From: Marsupella aquatica | Taxonomy: Eukaryota; Marchantiophyta | Direction of reading: 5' to 3' | Assembly (NCBI GenBank): GCA_973895155.1 | Contig: OZ316891.1 | Coordinates: 18,910,001 to 18,974,000, forward strand | DNA: 64,000 bases | Shown: one piece after another, positions 46,775-58,645 of the stretch | Layout of the letters: each line of letters opens with the position of its first letter | How positions within the stretch are numbered: position 1 is the first letter of the stretch | The notes under the pieces: generated by a model | What the model was told of the DNA's origin: nothing | Databases searched by the model: none | What the model saw: the letters and a program-made list of their open reading frames with translations, nothing else | Position numbers and translations under genes: made by a program

Positions 46775-46895
46775 CCCACAATTTCACTTCCTCAATCCGT
46801 AGTTTTTCACAATTTCCCTTCCTCAATCCGTAGTTTCCCACAATTTCCCTTCCTCAATCCGTAGTTTCCCATAATTTTCCTTCTCCACTCCGTAG
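46775..46895 (+). repeat. 31-bp minisatellite, about four copies
   Basis: CTCAATCCGTAG starts at 46791, 46822 and 46853, exactly 31 bp apart, with a diverged fourth (CTCCACTCCGTAG). Confidence 0.9.
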
Positions 46896-46969
46896 AAGGG
46901 GCACTCCGTAGAAGAACACATCTATAGAAGGGGCCCTCACACTTTCTTCCTTCCCTTTTTCTCTATTCT

Positions 46970-47889
46970 CACTTGTGGGGTTCCCACCCATTCCTAAACC
47001 CTTTCCCTGTTGTGTTTTCCTTTCAATGTGTGTACGGACCCTGGTTGTATGAACATCATATTTTTGACCATCTCAAAATCAGGAGTTTACAGGCTCGTTG
47101 GAAAGAGCTTGCCGAGCTGAATCCAATGACGTGTCACACAGCCAAAACGGAGCTAAGATGGAGGAGATAGAGGAGATCACGTTTTTTTGAGAATACAAGA
47201 GTTTGGAGGCCGTACGGATGTCCGTACTGCAGGAGGTCCCGGCTTTCCAAGGGGAGGAGGAAATAGCAGTACCTACAGAGACTTTGATCTATGTTTTTCA
47301 AATCTGGGGCCCCCTGGTGTTGTACGGACGAAACGGAGGGGGACAATGTCCCGGAAAAACTTAAACGATCATATCTCGACCGTTCTGGATCCATTTTGAG
47401 TGCCGTTTACGGATCCGTGATCAAGAGGAGCAGGGTTGTCCAGGGCTCCCCTCAGGGGAGTAGTTTGAAATATTTGAGGTTTCGACCATGGGAGGGCCTC
47501 CTCACTTCCCTGAGACTACGGATTTTGGATTATTGTTTGGCACCGTCGAAGGCACCGTCGGTCCCGTAGTTAGATTAGGGTTTTAGAAGCATGTGTGTGC
47601 CGCATGTTTTAGGTTAGGGATTTCTTGTGAAAGGTTTTAGCGGCGCCGCTAGGGTAGCCGTCATCGTTGTGACCCCGTGAGGGGTGCTTTGGTGTGTTTT
47701 TTTTCAGTATTTAGGGGGAGCCCCGTAGTGAGCTAAGGGGGGAAACTCAGTCTAGTGTTTGTTTAGGGAAGTTATCTCATAGCACGAAGAGGGAATCAAG
47801 CCAAAGTAATGAGGTAGAGGTGTAGCACTTGTCCTAGTGAGGCAGGAGTTGGGCAGACGGCAGGAGGCCGGGTTGTCCTTGCAATGTGT
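46970..47889 (+). repeat. LTR-like dispersed repeat, copy 2 (possible solo LTR)
   Basis: Aligns with 4400-5163 through CGTTGGAAAGAGCT, GGTTGTCCAGGG, the CGAAGGCACCGTCGG block and the GCGGCGCCGCTAGGGTAG to TTGCAATGTGTTA tail. No TE reading frame lies on either side, so a solo LTR is plausible. Confidence 0.6.
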
Positions 47890-47964
47890 TAAGATTTTTT
47901 ACCTACTGTAGGAGGGTATTACAAATTATTATACATTATTATACATTACGATTATTTACCTAAT

Positions 47965-48071
47965 TGTCCCCTTAGTGCTCGCTCGATTTTTTGTTTTTCC
48001 GTCCGTACGCCCATCTCGGTGAGGTTTACTTGAGATAATGGTTTTGGTAGGGAGCGAGCACTAAGGGGACA
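47965..48071. mobile_element. Small foldback with perfect 20-bp arms (107 bp)
   Basis: TGTCCCCTTAGTGCTCGCTC at 47965-47984 is exactly inverted at 48052-48071 around a 67-bp loop. No target duplication is obvious. MITE or structured insertion shortly after the LTR-like repeat. Confidence 0.65.
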
Positions 48072-48239
48072 GTAAGTTGACATTATATTATTTTGGGTTT
48101 TGCTCTTAAAAAGGAGATTTAATTCTTTGGAAGTTAGTTAATTTTTAGTTATCTTGCATGGACCCCAATATCTATTTTATCTTTCACTCAACAAAAGTTT
48201 TTGTATAATAATGTATTTTAACAATTATTATTTTTATTC

Positions 48240-49265
48240 AACGATTATCTTTTGCACCATGTACGATCTATTTCTCAACAACATCTTTAACCAAACAACA
48301 TATAACGTTGCTCCAATTTATAGTGGTCGCCATTCAAATGCATGGGCATTTGGGTAATAAAACAAAACAAAGAAAAAGACTTACTCCTTAGTTTCCTTGA
48401 TTTTTTATTTCATAACATCTTTCACAGAACGATAGCTTGCGTGAAACAACACCATTTTTTTTAACATCTTTTACTTCACAATATCTTTGGCAAAATGACA
48501 CCTTCTTCTTAATAACATCTTTCACACAATGGCATGTTTGGCAAAACTACTTTTTTTTAAGGCATCTTTTTACTTTGTGACATCTTTCACTTAACAACAT
48601 CTTGGGCAACACGACAGCTTATTTCTTAACAACATCTTTTGTGCAACGCACGGGTATTTTCCATGAACGATGTCTTGGCCGACGCAACATTTTTTTCTCA
48701 ACAACATCTTTGCCCACATGACAATTTTTTCTCAACGACATCTTGGCCGACACAACGTCTTTTTTCTCAACGACTTCTTGGCCGACATGACATTTTTTTG
48801 CTCAATGCTCTCTTGGCCAACACGACATCTTTTTTTCTCAACGTCTTCTTGGCCGACACGACATCTTTTTTTCTCAATGACCTCTTGGTCAACAAGACAT
48901 CTTTTTTCTCCACGACCTCTTGGTTGACACTACATATTTTCTTTCAACGACCTCTTGGCCGATACAACATCTTTTTTTTCTCAACGACATCTTGACCAAC
49001 ACAACTTCTTTTCTCTCAATGACCTCTTGGGCGACACGACATCTTTACTCTCAACGACCTCTTGGGCGACACGACATCGTTTCTCTCAACGACCTCTTGG
49101 GCAACACGACATCTTTTCTCTCCACAACCTCTTGGGCAACACGACATCTTTTCTCTCCACGACCTCCTAGGCAACACTACATCTTTTTTCTCCATGACCT
49201 CTTTGCTGACACTACATCATTTTTCTCAATGACATCTGGCCGACACGACTTCTTTTGTGCAACGC
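48240..49265 (+). repeat. 35-36-bp minisatellite with degenerate upstream part
   Basis: From ~48660 the unit CGACCTCTTGG(C/G)CGACACGA followed by CATCTTTTTTCTCAA repeats about 16 times; for example CTCTTGGG at 49024, 49059 and 49094, 35 bp apart. The part from 48240 to 48660 has looser AACAACATCTTT phrases of the same family. Frames crossing it (118 codons) are repeat artefacts. Confidence 0.9.
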
Positions 49266-49474
49266 ACAGGTATTGAGCTAGTGATTGCATAAATAACCCT
49301 GTCCAAACAATAGCATTTCTTTGTCTCAATTGCATGTTTTTTAATCTTGTAAACCTCTGTATTTAATTTCAGAACTGAACTCAAGGTCGAGGCTCATGAA
49401 GAGTCTCTGTACGCAGCTGCCCGCATACCAGATTGGACGAGTCCAATTATTTTTTTGAGTGTCAAGAAGGTATG

Positions 49475-49605
49475 AATGAACCCCACTTTTGGGTGGGGCA
49501 AATGACAAAACCATTTATCGCCGGTAGGATTCAAGCTCGCGGCCTCCCCGGCCCCAGTGAGCTCCTTTACCGTGCAGCCTAGGGGCAGGTGGTGACCAAA
49601 GGGAT
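49475..49605 (-). mobile_element. Possible tRNA-derived SINE fragment
   Basis: On the minus strand, GCACGGTAAAGGAGCTCA followed ~30 bp later by GCGAGCTTGAATCCTACC resembles the A-box and B-box of a tRNA head, then a unique tail with CATTTGCCCCACCC. Several promoter-box positions deviate from consensus. Confidence 0.35.
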
Positions 49606-49619
49606 TTGCGCCCAGTATT

Positions 49620-52600
49620 TAACTTAATACCGGCGTCACAAAAAGTGGGCAGCGGACAGCTTTGTATGGGCTAATCGCATTGATTAGCCTCGACATAAGA
49701 CACCTTAAACTACCTCTACCCATGACAAAAACCTGGTTACACAGGTTTTACCATAAATAGTATCATATCATTTCCTGAATTTGTGGAGCAACAGGAGAGG
49801 AGAAGAATGAGAGTAAAGTGAAAAAGGGAGAAAACTTGGACACTTCCCCCTTTTACATGGCTAGTGGCCATTTAACAATTTCCTTGCCTTACACACATTT
49901 TTTTGCTTGAGCTCCACACCATGGCTGCAATGATTCTAAGACCATGATGACAAATGGCTGCAGCCCTAAATAGTAACATCCCTTATTAGCTGTGTCACTT
50001 GCATTTCTTTGTCCTCTAGACATATTTGACCAACATCTTTTCCTCTACTTCAAATCTTTGCCTTGCCTTGAGGTCTCTACATTTCCACTGCATCTTTTGT
50101 TCAAACTTGGGCCAGTCTTACAAGAACTGTGCATCATTTTTCCTAAAACCTCACAATCCAAACAAGTCACCAAAGTTTATATACCAGGAAAGAAAACTAA
50201 GTACAATGAAAGGCAAGAAAAAGTGGTCCAAAGAAAAAGAGGTCTGAAGAGGATAAAAACCAAACAAAGAAAAAGAAAGCAAGTGCAAACCTAAAATACT
50301 GAAGAAAATATAGGGGAATCCAAACAAGGGGAAATTTCAAAATCAAACAGCAGCATAGAAAATTTAAAATCCAAACTTTTCTTCAACAGTTTTCACTTAC
50401 TGAATCCAACACTACTTTTCTATTTTTTATTCTTGAAAAGCAGCACCACTCATGCAGATCAAGGACTACAGGCAATTTTTCAAAAAGACGATGCACCCTT
50501 CTTCAGTCATACCTTGCAGTCCCGATATACTCGAGAAAGAAACTCCCCAGTGTAATTGCCGACGAGGCAATGCCCTGATTATCATCTAGGGAAGGACAAC
50601 AAACAATCAATGCCTGCAAGGGCTGCAAAGAATGATTGTACAAGATGGCTTTGCTTGTAGTCCTTCGTACTGGGAATTTGCTTCAGTTGCAGTTGCTGAT
50701 CTGGCCCAGTTGCAGTTGCTGATCTGGCCCTTAATTCTGGAATCTGGAATGGATACACCATGAGACAACATTGAGCCTGAGAAGCCACCATGTCTACGAT
50801 CCAGTATGACCAAATTAATGGATAAACAAGAAGAGAACAATGAGCCTGAGAGATCACCATGTCTATGATCCCAACTTGGCCAAACGCCTGTTCTGTGCTT
50901 GGGCTGTTCTGGGCGTCTGTGGACTGGTTGCTGTTGGAATGGGAATCAAGGAAGGTCTCTTCATCGAAACAACTTAATTTGCTATTCTCCTTGCTCCCAG
51001 ACTCCCAGAGCGAAGGATCTTGTCATGATGAAATGATTGAAGGAGTGCAGACTGCTCATCATTAATGAAGTCTTCTACCACTTCTCGAATTGAAGTGTCG
51101 CGCGGTTGGCATGGTGTCTGTGTCCAACGTTCCATTTGCCACCGATCGATACCTCAATCATCATTGGCCGACGCGTACTCCTTGAAGTCTTGAAGTAATA
51201 TTCATCGACATTCCCCGGACTGCCTGCCAGGTAATTGATGGATCAAATATCTGACTTCGTCTTCAACTCTCCATCATGATTTCTCCCACCTTCACGACGG
51301 AAATTGAACCTCACATACTTGCTCTCTAGTTGACCTGAACGGAGCTAGATCCGAACGTGGTTGTGGAATGTTGACGCCTCTGCTCCTACCGATGGTCTCA
51401 GCGTCAATTGCCAAAAGCTCACTACGAACTGCTCCACTGCAGCAAAGTGAAATGACGACCACTCTTCGCCGATAAAGCTATGCCTTACCGCAGATCTCAG
51501 CGTCAATTGCCGAACATTTGCTGCAGCGCAAACTCATGCAGCTAAAAAGATATTCGCCTTGATAGATCTCACTGAATTCCAATCTTTTCGGATCTGGGCA
51601 CTTCTGCGTCATCACGAGGAATCTCCATATCCACATTGAGTGTGGACTTCAATCTCGGTGAACCACTGTGGATAACTGTTGTCAAGTAGCTCGATTTTCT
51701 TTTATGTTGAAGTCGACCTGTAGCTGTACTCGTCAGAATGATTCAGCAATAGAAAATCGAGTCAAATCGGTTTGGCGGTATACTTTCTTTCGTCTTATTT
51801 GCGGGCTTATTTGCAACACCCCTGCGTGTGACTTGATTTGCTTTTGGCAAAATCTATCCACTTGCACGGTATTGATAGCCTTCATCTTCAACATCTTGTC
51901 CAATTCCGTGCATGGATAGTCTCAAGTTGCGCACGAGGACTCCACGCCGTTCGTTTTACAAACCAGACACACACTACTCGTCATCCTGCGTGCGAGCTCG
52001 TCATCCCCAGCCATGATCCAGGGCTCCCAAGCTGCCCTGGGTGAGGAACGCAACATCGACATCGTGCCCGTTGACATCTGTGGGACGTGGACACTTAAAA
52101 AGTACCTGCAACTTTGGCGAGTGATGAGAGTAAGTTGATGGATGGGGCCAGCAGTGAATGAAACAGGAGAAAGTGCGGCGGCCTCCGGAACTTCCGCGCG
52201 GCTCTTCAGCTCTTTGTTGTTACTAATATAGAGCAGGATAGTGTTGACCTATGAAACGAGTGGTGGATCGATGGAGTCCAAATAATCCGCAGCGCCCAGT
52301 CGGAGAAGTGTACGGGGAATCGGGGATCAGGAGTACTTGTTGGGCCCAGGGTGAACAGTTCTTGCCCCTCAAAGAAAGTCTCTCGGAAGTTCAGAGGTGG
52401 TCTGAGAGTGGGAGAGGTCGGAGGCTAGAAGAACGAGGGAGATGCGATTGCGAGTAATACTTACATTGCGCATTTCTCTTTCCACGTCCTCGAGCAAACC
52501 TTTCTAAGAAATTGTGCGCATTCCAGTTTTCTCTTTCGCTTCGTCACTTCCGAGCAGAGGGATATCACTGTGTCATTCCAGTTTGCTGTTCCTCGAGAAA

Positions 52601-52877
52601 ATCTTGCAGGAAAATTGGAGTGAGTAATTTCTTCCATTCAAGTTTTCTGTTCTAGCAAACTTCCTGAGGGATTTCTCTCATTCCAAGCTGCTCTTGCTCC
52701 CAAATCTCCTCGAGCTGATAACCTCCTGACAAGACGGAAGTGAGGTTCCACTTATTACTAGGTCTGCTCTTCCTCTGGATAACGTCCTCAAGAGACCGAA
52801 GAGAGAGTTCACTACCTTTGCTTTAACTTTCAGTAGCAATCTCGAGAAGAGTTGGAGCAAGTCGATATTAATTTATC
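49620..52877. other. Stretch without a supported gene; kelch 5' flank at its end
   Basis: No recognised protein. GTTGCAGTTGCTGATCTGGC is tandemly duplicated at 50687-50730, and a ~75-bp phrase with TGAGCCTGAGA..CACCATGTC is duplicated at 50770-50870. The last ~400 bp, with recurring CATTCCAGTTTTCT phrases (52520-52700), are likely kelch-gene 5' leader. Confidence 0.4.
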
Positions 52878-54209
52878 ATGGAGATGCTAGGGAGGGGGCA
52901 GAAGCAATTCTTTGCGGACGCGGGAGATGGAGCGATGGCGAATTTGCACCAAGAGCTTATGGAGATGAAGAGGTCCACGAAGCGCTGCCAACGAATTCTG
53001 TCCGGATTGCTCGTGGTCTTCGGCATCATATTGCTAGTGCTGCTTATCTTGGTGGCGGTCGGCGCCCGTAGGATCCATCACCTGAGACAGAGGGAAGGCC
53101 TGCTGCCCTACCCGAACGTGACGTTCGCCAGCTATTCGGGAGACCAAAGCGTCAACGGACTCACTTATGGCGGAAGTCTCTTTCGCGGGAGCGGCTTCTG
53201 GTCGCCGAGGCAGTCTCTCCCAGGGAAATTGACCGATCATGCGGCAATTGCAGTCGGCGAAACGGTGTACATCATCGGGGGAGCTGACGTTAATGGAAAT
53301 ATCACCGCTCAAGTTTGGCTTTACGATACCATCTTACATACGTACACACCAATGGCGACCATGCTTACGCCCCGAGACCGCTTTGGCGCTGCTCTAGACA
53401 CAATCGGCAACAAAATTTATGTGGTAGGCGGAAGAGTGACTGACTTGGCAAACGATCCTGTCTCAGGTTGCGTGTCCACAACCGCCATATATGACATTGC
53501 CGCAAACACATGGACGACCGGAACAGATATTCTGTCTCCTGGAAGTGATCAATGCGCGGTCTATCTCGAAGGCAAAATCTACCTCACCGGCGGATACTCT
53601 CCAGATTACTCACTATATCTAAGCAAGCTTCAGATCTACGACATTGCTTCCGATGCATGGTCGTACGGACCGGATATGCCTACACCTCGGGGCGATCTCA
53701 TGTGCATAGATTTTGACGGAGAAATGTATGCTGTGGGAGGGTATGTGAACAATGGTAGTACTGACAACAACGCTTTCTCATCCGCAGTCGAGTCGTTTAA
53801 TCCGAACACAACAATTTGGACCACTCAGCCACCACTTCTTACACCGCGGGGAGACGGGGCGATCACGGTGTTACCTGGAAACAGGCTGATGATGGTCGGA
53901 GGGGAAGGTCACTACAACAACCTGCTGGATTACAAGTATCCAAAGCACACGAACGAGATTTACTACGCTGCAGACAAGACCTGGGTCGAGAAGGCCATGA
54001 TCCCCACGGCTCGCTTCAGGACTGCTGCGGCGACTGTCGGAGGGCTGGCCTATGTGTTCGGTGGAGCTGATGTTTGCGTCAATATCACCACATGCCCGGC
54101 TCAGGCTGTGGCAGAAGTCTACTTAGACGTCGACCATCCGCACGTCTATATCTATCTCAAGAACGATGCCTACAACGACAACGCTGCACTGACCACTTTT
54201 CCTGTATAG
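52878..54209 (+). CDS. Membrane-anchored six-blade kelch protein
   Basis: Single-exon gene for 443 residues. A basic N-terminal stretch (KRSTKRCQR, 31-39) precedes one hydrophobic segment (about 41-62, LSGLLVVFGIILLVLLILVA), so a type II anchor with the C-terminal part outside the cytosol is likely. Residues ~115-420 hold six kelch repeats marked by double glycines: IIGG 134-135, VVGG 184-185, LTGG 238-239, AVGG 287-288, MVGG 341-342, VFGG 395-396. Each is followed by an aromatic-containing strand (for example YDIAANTWTTG, YDIASDAWSYG). Potential N-glycosylation sites (NVT 80, NIT 141, NGS 292, NTT 310, NIT 402) support a lumenal or apoplastic domain. No F-box, BTB or catalytic domain. Ligand and role unknown. 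The start chosen is the first ATG of the frame, preceded by an AT-rich leader; ATG at codon 3 is an alternative. Confidence 0.9.
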   Translation: MEMLGRGQKQFFADAGDGAMANLHQELMEMKRSTKRCQRILSGLLVVFGIILLVLLILVAVGARRIHHLRQREGLLPYPNVTFASYSGDQSVNGLTYGGSLFRGSGFWSPRQSLPGKLTDHAAIAVGETVYIIGGADVNGNITAQVWLYDTILHTYTPMATMLTPRDRFGAALDTIGNKIYVVGGRVTDLANDPVSGCVSTTAIYDIAANTWTTGTDILSPGSDQCAVYLEGKIYLTGGYSPDYSLYLSKLQIYDIASDAWSYGPDMPTPRGDLMCIDFDGEMYAVGGYVNNGSTDNNAFSSAVESFNPNTTIWTTQPPLLTPRGDGAITVLPGNRLMMVGGEGHYNNLLDYKYPKHTNEIYYAADKTWVEKAMIPTARFRTAAATVGGLAYVFGGADVCVNITTCPAQAVAEVYLDVDHPHVYIYLKNDAYNDNAALTTFPV

Positions 54210-54211
54210 CT

Positions 54212-54800
54212 ATAGAAACGGTGAAAGAAGTGGTGGTGAGTGGTCCAAAGTGTTGTGTTTTTACAAACCTGGTACTGAACTCACAGTATTCATCGTCTCC
54301 TCTCCCTCGAGCTGGATCTGCTTCTGATGTCGCTTGATTCGCACCTCCATTGACGAAACGGTTTTGAAAGTGGAAGTCGTCACTTCGCTTTTACTTGTGA
54401 ACGGTTGTATCACATCATCATACTTTACGGTGAAGGTGGGATATACAGAAATGGTGAGAAAGTGGCGGAGAGTGGTCCAAATTGTTCTGTTTTTTCGATC
54501 TGGTACCGAACTTTCCGTATGCATCATCTCCTCTCCCTCTCTCTCTCTCGATTCGCCTTTGATATCGCTTGATTCGCACCTAGATTCACTGAAGGGTTCC
54601 GAAAGTTTAAGTCGTCACTTCACTTTTTCTGGTGAACGTTTGTATCATAAACTACTCTTTACTTTCCAAGAAGGGAAATCAGAACAAGAATTTTGCGCCT
54701 ATGTTCCGAGCTGAGTATCATATCGTTATCTTACTACTCTTTACTTCAAAAGAAGGGAATTAGAAAGAGCAAGAAGTTTGCGTCGATGTTCCGACCTGAG
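54212..54800 (+). repeat. 232-bp tandem duplication downstream of the kelch gene
   Basis: TGGTCCAAA occurs at 54241 and 54473 and the flanking sequence (TCATC.TCTCCTCTCCCTC, TATCGCTTGATTCGCACCT, AAGTCGTCACTTC) is shared. A further ~65-bp unit (CTACTCTTTACTT..AAGAAGGGAA) is duplicated at 54648-54780. Probably within the 3' UTR or just beyond. Confidence 0.85.
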
Positions 54801-54984
54801 TGTGACCATTGTAACGATCAAGAAGGGCTTTCCAAGGGTTTGTACTACCGAGATTGAATTTGGTTTTGACGTCAGTCGTCTGTCCACTGCCAGCCGACTG
54901 TAGCAATGTTTGCTTCGAAGTTCGAACGTGAACCTACAGTAGAGTACACCTTCCGTAAGTGCAACGAGCCTCAATATGGCGTCT

Positions 54985-55062
54985 CAAAGCTTTCCCTAAG
55001 TGCAACCTATAGGGTAATGGGGTAATGACGGATAAAGCTTTCCCTAAGTGCAACCTATAGGA
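54985..55062 (+). repeat. 47-bp tandem duplication
   Basis: AAGCTTTCCCTAAGTGCAAC is present twice (54987 and 55035) followed by CTATAGG. Confidence 0.85.
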
Positions 55063-56955
55063 GTAATGGCGGATTGGTCTGGGTTACTAATCTGCAACCA
55101 TGTGACCAAAAAGTGAGGAAATGTTGATCCGCGCAGGCCGGAAAGTCAGAAAGGTTTTATGAGCTTTGTGGAAACAGGTTTCAAAGAGTAACCCCAACCC
55201 AATTAGTCATTATCATACATAATACCTGCCCGGAAATAGATTATGGGGCAAGACTTTCTGGACACATGGTTATGGAAATGGTGGCACCTAGTAGAAAAGG
55301 TTACACACTGATAACCTTTCATCCCGACAAGAATTACAAGCTTCAATATGGCATCTCAAAGCTTGGAAATGAGTGATGATGACATTCACTCATAGCTTTT
55401 TACTAGTTTACCCACCAAACTAAGCCTTATTATGAAAGTGCCCCTAATCTGTTTTTATTCTTACTAGGGGAGAGGACAATAATAGTGTCACCAAATTATA
55501 TTACTTATTCACATTCTTTGACATTTAATGAACTGATTAAAAAAACCATTATGCATGTCATCATTTTAATAGTCATATTCAATAATCATACATAACATAC
55601 CATACTCCTTTCTACACATATATGATGGTGGGGTCATAGAGCACCTTTTTTGAATGTAAATAGAAATCATAACAAAAAACATGGGGCATGATTATCATGT
55701 GACATACATCATGGCCATGAGTTTCCCCATCCACTTGGTGGGCCATGGAACTACAGTCTAGAGGCTTCAACCTAGAAGTCTAGGTCCCAACTCTAGCTTG
55801 TAGTTGGTACTTTATAACTTCTAAGATACTGCCCCCTGCCCCCTAAACATTAGATGGGTTTATGTAACCCGTATTCCCACTCAGGCCACAATCTCATTGG
55901 CTCTCCCCATCCCGAGGTGGGTTAGCCTAACCCACCATTCGTCACTCTTTGCCGCCCCCTCCCTTCGAGATCCCGTGACCCTGCAGCCCTGACCCAAAAG
56001 GCCCTACCTTGCTGCCCAACTATAAACCTTCCTACCCTCATATTTCTTTGAAAAACAAACATCAACTCTGCACTTTTAGGACGTCCCAGGCTGCAAAGCA
56101 CATCATTGACCTACTTTGAAAGCACATCGACCTCAAGGTTCACCATTTCAGATCACCGTTTCTACTCGTGATGACCATTTCCGCTTGTGATTTTTGCTCA
56201 TCATGGGGCTCGCAAATGGTAAGAGCACCTGATCTCAATGCCTAGTACTTTTTCTGGTTTTCTCTGTCCCTACATTCAATCTGCAATTTCATTTGTCGAA
56301 TGCTCTGGTTCAATGGCATCTCTAGTGCTTTGCTCAACAAAATCTCTATTCTTTTGCATCTCACTTTTGTGCTGTCTGTTTGTCCTATGATTGTGCTTTG
56401 TTGCAGAACAATCAAACATTGTTGGTGACTGTCCTCATGGCAAGAACGCAAAACACCATTTGGGAGGCACTAGTAGTATGTTTTAGGGCAATTTTGGGTG
56501 TCATTGGGTTCATCTTCCGTTTTGTATCTCATGCCATGTAGATGGGCCAAGACAAGTTGCATATGTGGCTAGAGGCAAAACCTTAGCAATCTGCTCTCTC
56601 TCAATCTAGGCCCCAGTCCAGGATAACCTGTGACATGTGAGATGCAAACAATGTTAAGTTACAGCCTCGGTTACAGAACTATGAAACAAAGCCTACTTTC
56701 AAGCAATTGAGCAACATGGTACACCTCAGGCAACTTCGAAAGTAGCATTCAAGGCTCAACAACATGGGGACGACCAATGGCACCCGTGAATGTGTCTAAG
56801 AATAAGGTCTTGCCTAACGAACACAGTAAGAGCTAGCATCCTAGGCAGAAACTAGGTACTACGTTGTTGTCTGTGGCTTCACCCTAGGTATCTATGACAC
56901 ATGGGATGCTTGCAAACGTCAAGTCCATGGGTTCAATGGATGAATCATGGAGCTC
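55063..56955. other. Stretch without a supported gene
   Basis: No recognised coding region or RNA. Confidence 0.45.
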
Positions 56956-56964
56956 AACTACCCT

Positions 56965-57330
56965 ACCACTTTGCTCCGGCGTTGCTGACTCCAACGCCGA
57001 GCTCCTCTATGGTCCAGGCCTCCGGAACGGCCAGCCGGTGGGGACTAAGTATGGGGAGACTTGTGGACAATGATGCATTGCATTAACAAAGGCAACACGC
57101 TGAGCTACTTGGCTACTGTTTCAGCAGGATTTGGCAAGCGAGCAAATTAGCCCCCGCAAACCTTAGGAACCAAAGGCACCCCCCAAACCTGGCTAAGCTC
57201 AAGTTGATGTAGTTCTCCTTGAGAACTTTCCAACGCATCCTTGAGAACTTTTCAACGCATCCAAGAAGTCATTGTTGAGAAGTTATTATCATTTCCATTT
57301 GACGTTTCCCTTTAGTGACACTATCTCTAA
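56965..57330. repeat. Dispersed repeat, copy C, internally rearranged
   Basis: 56965-57110 matches copy A orientation (CTCCGGCGTTGCTGACTCCA, TATGGGGAGACTTGTGG). From ~57110 the sequence (TTGGCTACT...GATTTGGCAAG, CCCGCAAACCTTAGGAACC, AGAAGTTATTATCATTTCC) matches copy B orientation. The copy is therefore a head-to-head chimera with the middle missing. Confidence 0.65.
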
Positions 57331-58285
57331 GTCTTCTTAATGTTTCTTTGTACGCACTATGTAATTTTACACTAGTGCAATCTTCAAGTTTGTTGCATTC
57401 ATCGAATCAAATGAACTGAATTAAACTGTCATTGTCCTTTGCAGTGCTTCCTGTTAACAATGTCACATCCAATTGAGAGAGTGTACCAAACAGAATTGAA
57501 GGTAAGAAGAATGTGTGGAAGTTGGCCACTTTAAGAAATTAGTTGTGGATGAGTGAGTTCACAACGAGAGGCTATTGGTCACTGACATTTCCTGCAAGAT
57601 TCAGCTCTGGCTTGGGTCCAAGAATGAACATGGGTTATGTAAACCAGTCTACTCTTTAGGGGGCAGTATAACAATAGAAACAGATTGGGGATTGGGGGCA
57701 GTTTGGTATTAATAAGGCTCAGTTTGGGGGAATAACCTAGTAAAAAGTTGTTCACCCATAAATGAATGGTCATAATGTTTTGAGAAGGTTATGTAGAAGG
57801 TTTTGTTTTGTTTTGTTTTCACCAGCCTCTATAGTGACAAATGGTAATGACATATGACCAATCCTTATGGAAAAAAGTTATGGACTCTGAATTTGGTCCA
57901 TACATTGCCCACAAACACCCCATAGGAAGTGACTGTCGCACTTGTTCTTCCAAGGCTAACACTCGTAGACTCATCTCCACCTCAGCAATGGCCTGCATAT
58001 ACATACCAACCCCCAAGGTAAATGCCTCACTCGAGGTAGAAAATGATAACTTACCCATTGTCTTGTTTCAAGCTCAACATAAAATTATTAGTAACTAAGT
58101 TGGTCAGTGAATAGAACCTCTCACAAAGTGTTGGTCTTGCCATAAATGAAAACAAAATGTTGATGCCCTTTGCTCATCGGAGTAACTCTACGAAGCGTGC
58201 CCTTGTTTGCCCACTCTTCTATTTGTCACTGGATGACTTCCTTCAAGATTGCCTTAATATCTCTGGGACATGCATATGGCCCTTA
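57331..58285. other. Stretch without a supported gene
   Basis: Includes a single diverged unit (57765-57900) of the 36.6-37.4 kb tandem repeat. No gene seen. Confidence 0.4.
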
Positions 58286-58289
58286 GCTA

Positions 58290-58645
58290 CTAGCTTGTCC
58301 CAAACGTATCCCAATGTATTTGACTAATCAATTTCCAACTCTAGCGTCCCTCCCAATGGGTCCAACTCAACTTAGATCATTGGGGCATGACAAACTTGAT
58401 CCTCAACACGAGGTGTACTTGCTTGGCTTCCCCAACATAAAGTCCCCTTGGAAGCTCAATGCAACTTGGCTGCTATTTCAGCAGGATCAACAAGATGGTT
58501 CAAATTCCCTGCAATCAGTGAGGCCAAACTCACCCAAGGGCCAAACTAAGATCATGAGGAGGTAGTACTCCTTGAGAGCTTGCCAACGAGCACAAGAAAT
58601 CCCTCAATGGACTCCCGGTTGAGAACATATCACAATTTTGATATG
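58290..58645 (+). repeat. Dispersed repeat, copy D, decayed
   Basis: Follows copy B order and orientation: AGCTTGTCCCAAACGTATCC, CTTGGCTTCCCCAAC, AACTTGGCTGCTATTTCAGC, CTTGAGAGCTTGCCAACGAG. Confidence 0.6.

Noticed and set aside
48639-49276. Overlapping 85-118 codon frames
   Set aside because: They are translations of a 35-36-bp minisatellite in several frames.
53034-53312. Minus-strand frame within the kelch gene
   Set aside because: Antisense of a well supported kelch coding region.
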